Origin: Anaerolineales bacterium
Lineage (GTDB): Bacteria > Chloroflexota > Anaerolineae > Promineifilales > Promineifilaceae
DNA length: 5,490 bases
Direction of reading: 5' to 3'
NCBI GenBank assembly: GCA_020432595.1
Contig: JAGQGA010000394.1
Coordinates: 1-5,490 of the forward strand
The translations under genes were made by a program, and so were the position numbers. Positions 4,679 through 5,490 of this stretch are shown here, one piece after another (positions within the stretch are counted from its first letter, which is position 1; every line of letters starts with the position of its first letter). Below the pieces are notes generated by a model. The model was not told the origin of the DNA. It searched no databases and saw nothing but the letters and a program-made list of their open reading frames with translations.

Positions 4679-5419
4679 ATGAATCAAAAAAATGTAAAGA
4701 AATTTGTGAGTATAACGGCCGTTTTGCTCAGTATGGCTCTTTTAATTAGCACTGCCGCGTTTGTTGCTGCCACCCCGCCCACTGCCCACTATCGCGTGAC
4801 CATCAAAAACATGAGCAGCGGGCAGCCCATTTCGCCCCCCGTCGCCGTCACCCACAGCCGCGACCTGCACCTGTTCCAGCGGGGCAAGCTGGCTTCTGAT
4901 GCCATTGAGGCCATTGCTGAGGATGGCAACCAGGCACCCGCCGTGGCGCTGTTGACCGGAATGGCTGGCGTAACCGATGTGGTGGATGTGGGGATGCCGC
5001 TGACTCCGGCAGGAACGGCCGTTGGCAGCTTTAGCGACACCATAACTTTTGACATCACCGCCGCCCCCGGCGACCGTTTTTCACTGGCCGGAATGCTCAT
5101 CTGCACCAACGATGGCATTGTAGGGCTGGATAGCGTTAAGCTACCCGCCCACAACCGTAAACAATATCGTGCCCATGCTTATGACGCAGGCACTGAAGCC
5201 AACACCGAACTGAGTGGCGACATTGTTGACCCGTGTAGTGCCCTTGGCCCCGTCGCTTTGGCCGGCGACCCCAATGGTAATGAAGACGCTGCGGTCAACA
5301 CTGACCCTGCCGAGGCAATCAGATACCATCGGGGTATTGCCGGAACAGGAGATTTAACAGATGCCCACGACTGGCGTGGCAAAATTGCCAGAGAGACGAT
5401 TACACGTATCAACAACTAG
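4679..5419 (+). CDS. Secreted spondin-domain protein
   Basis: This 246-residue exported protein has a signal peptide (K-rich start, hydrophobic core 9-30, likely cleavage near A31) and no lipobox Cys. From about residue 37 it looks like a bacterial Spondin_N domain: Y-R-V-T-I-K-N at 38-44, H-S-R-D-L-H-L-F at 59-66, L-A-S-D-A-I-E-A-I-A-E-D-G at 71-83, P-G-D-R-F-S-L-A-G-M-L at 130-140, N-D-G at 144-146, then A-Y-D-A-G-T-E-x-N at 167-175. C142 and C186 may form a disulfide. Bacterial members are poorly characterised; an adhesion or envelope role is only a guess, and the acidic loops may bind calcium as in eukaryotic spondins. The start has AAGGA (4666-4670) eight bases ahead. Codons 13-15 and 113-115 both carry the AACGGCCGTT palindrome. 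It is transcribed away from the kinase; no terminator is visible in the 71 bp after the stop. Confidence 0.85.
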   Translation: MNQKNVKKFVSITAVLLSMALLISTAAFVAATPPTAHYRVTIKNMSSGQPISPPVAVTHSRDLHLFQRGKLASDAIEAIAEDGNQAPAVALLTGMAGVTDVVDVGMPLTPAGTAVGSFSDTITFDITAAPGDRFSLAGMLICTNDGIVGLDSVKLPAHNRKQYRAHAYDAGTEANTELSGDIVDPCSALGPVALAGDPNGNEDAAVNTDPAEAIRYHRGIAGTGDLTDAHDWRGKIARETITRINN

Positions 5420-5490
5420 GTGCGAGTTGGGCACAGAAGCGTAAGTTTGTTTTTTGACTGGATGTTGTGATCTGGTTGAAGAGCCACAGC

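Larger units (their letters stand above)
2996..5023. repeat. Dispersed palindrome AACGGCCGTT, six copies
   Basis: Perfect copies are at 2996-3005 (regulator), 3334-3343 and 3631-3640 (kinase), 4521-4530 (intergenic), 4714-4723 and 5014-5023 (spondin-domain gene). None occurs in 1-2995. With equal base frequencies about 0.005 copies would be expected in the whole window. In all five coding copies the frame is A-ACG-GCC-GTT, encoding Thr-Ala-Val. Two other CGGCCG cores (3272-3277, 3903-3908) lack the flanks. Confidence 0.9.

Noticed and set aside
5420..5490. Terminator or further gene after the spondin-domain protein
   Set aside because: There is a short T run but no stem before it, and no supported frame in 71 bp.

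Overview
The window looks like chromosomal DNA of a Chloroflexota bacterium, most likely an Anaerolineae-type lineage. This is an inference. It rests on the lipoprotein-type peptide-binding protein with a long Val/Thr/Glu repeat linker (style VEVTRVVTET) just after the lipobox Cys, which I associate with Chloroflexota solute-binding proteins, and on the neighbouring DesK/NarL-type two-component pair. No rRNA, tRNA, CRISPR array or transposase is visible.

Layout. Everything from 1 to 4398 is on the minus strand, so it reads right to left: sensor kinase (4398-3211), response regulator (3127-2465), a complete family-5 substrate-binding lipoprotein (2212-377) with a strong terminator (353-317), then the first 19 codons of a second, paralogous lipoprotein (59-1) that runs off the left edge. 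On the plus strand a secreted spondin-domain protein (4679-5419) is divergent from the kinase across a 280-bp spacer holding a decamer repeat, one copy of a dispersed palindrome and an orphan perfect Shine-Dalgarno sequence. Positions 5420-5490 show nothing recognisable.

How the parts relate. The two lipoprotein genes are a tandem duplication (offset about 2152 bp) that kept the upstream region as well as the signal peptide. Both copies have a consensus promoter TTGACA-18-TATATT about 168 nt before the start codon, a second weaker promoter-like pair TTGTAA-18-TATATT, an 18-nt identical box, and an inverted repeat at the same place whose outer pairs differ in sequence but still pair. This covarying leader hairpin is the best candidate for an undescribed regulatory element. 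The kinase-regulator pair lies directly upstream on the same strand and could control or co-transcribe the transport genes, but nothing in the sequence proves it.

A second striking signal is the 10-bp palindrome AACGGCCGTT. It occurs six times in 2996-5023 and never in 1-2995. All five copies inside genes sit in the same reading frame and encode Thr-Ala-Val, on both strands and in three unrelated proteins. This resembles highly iterated palindromes such as cyanobacterial HIP1.
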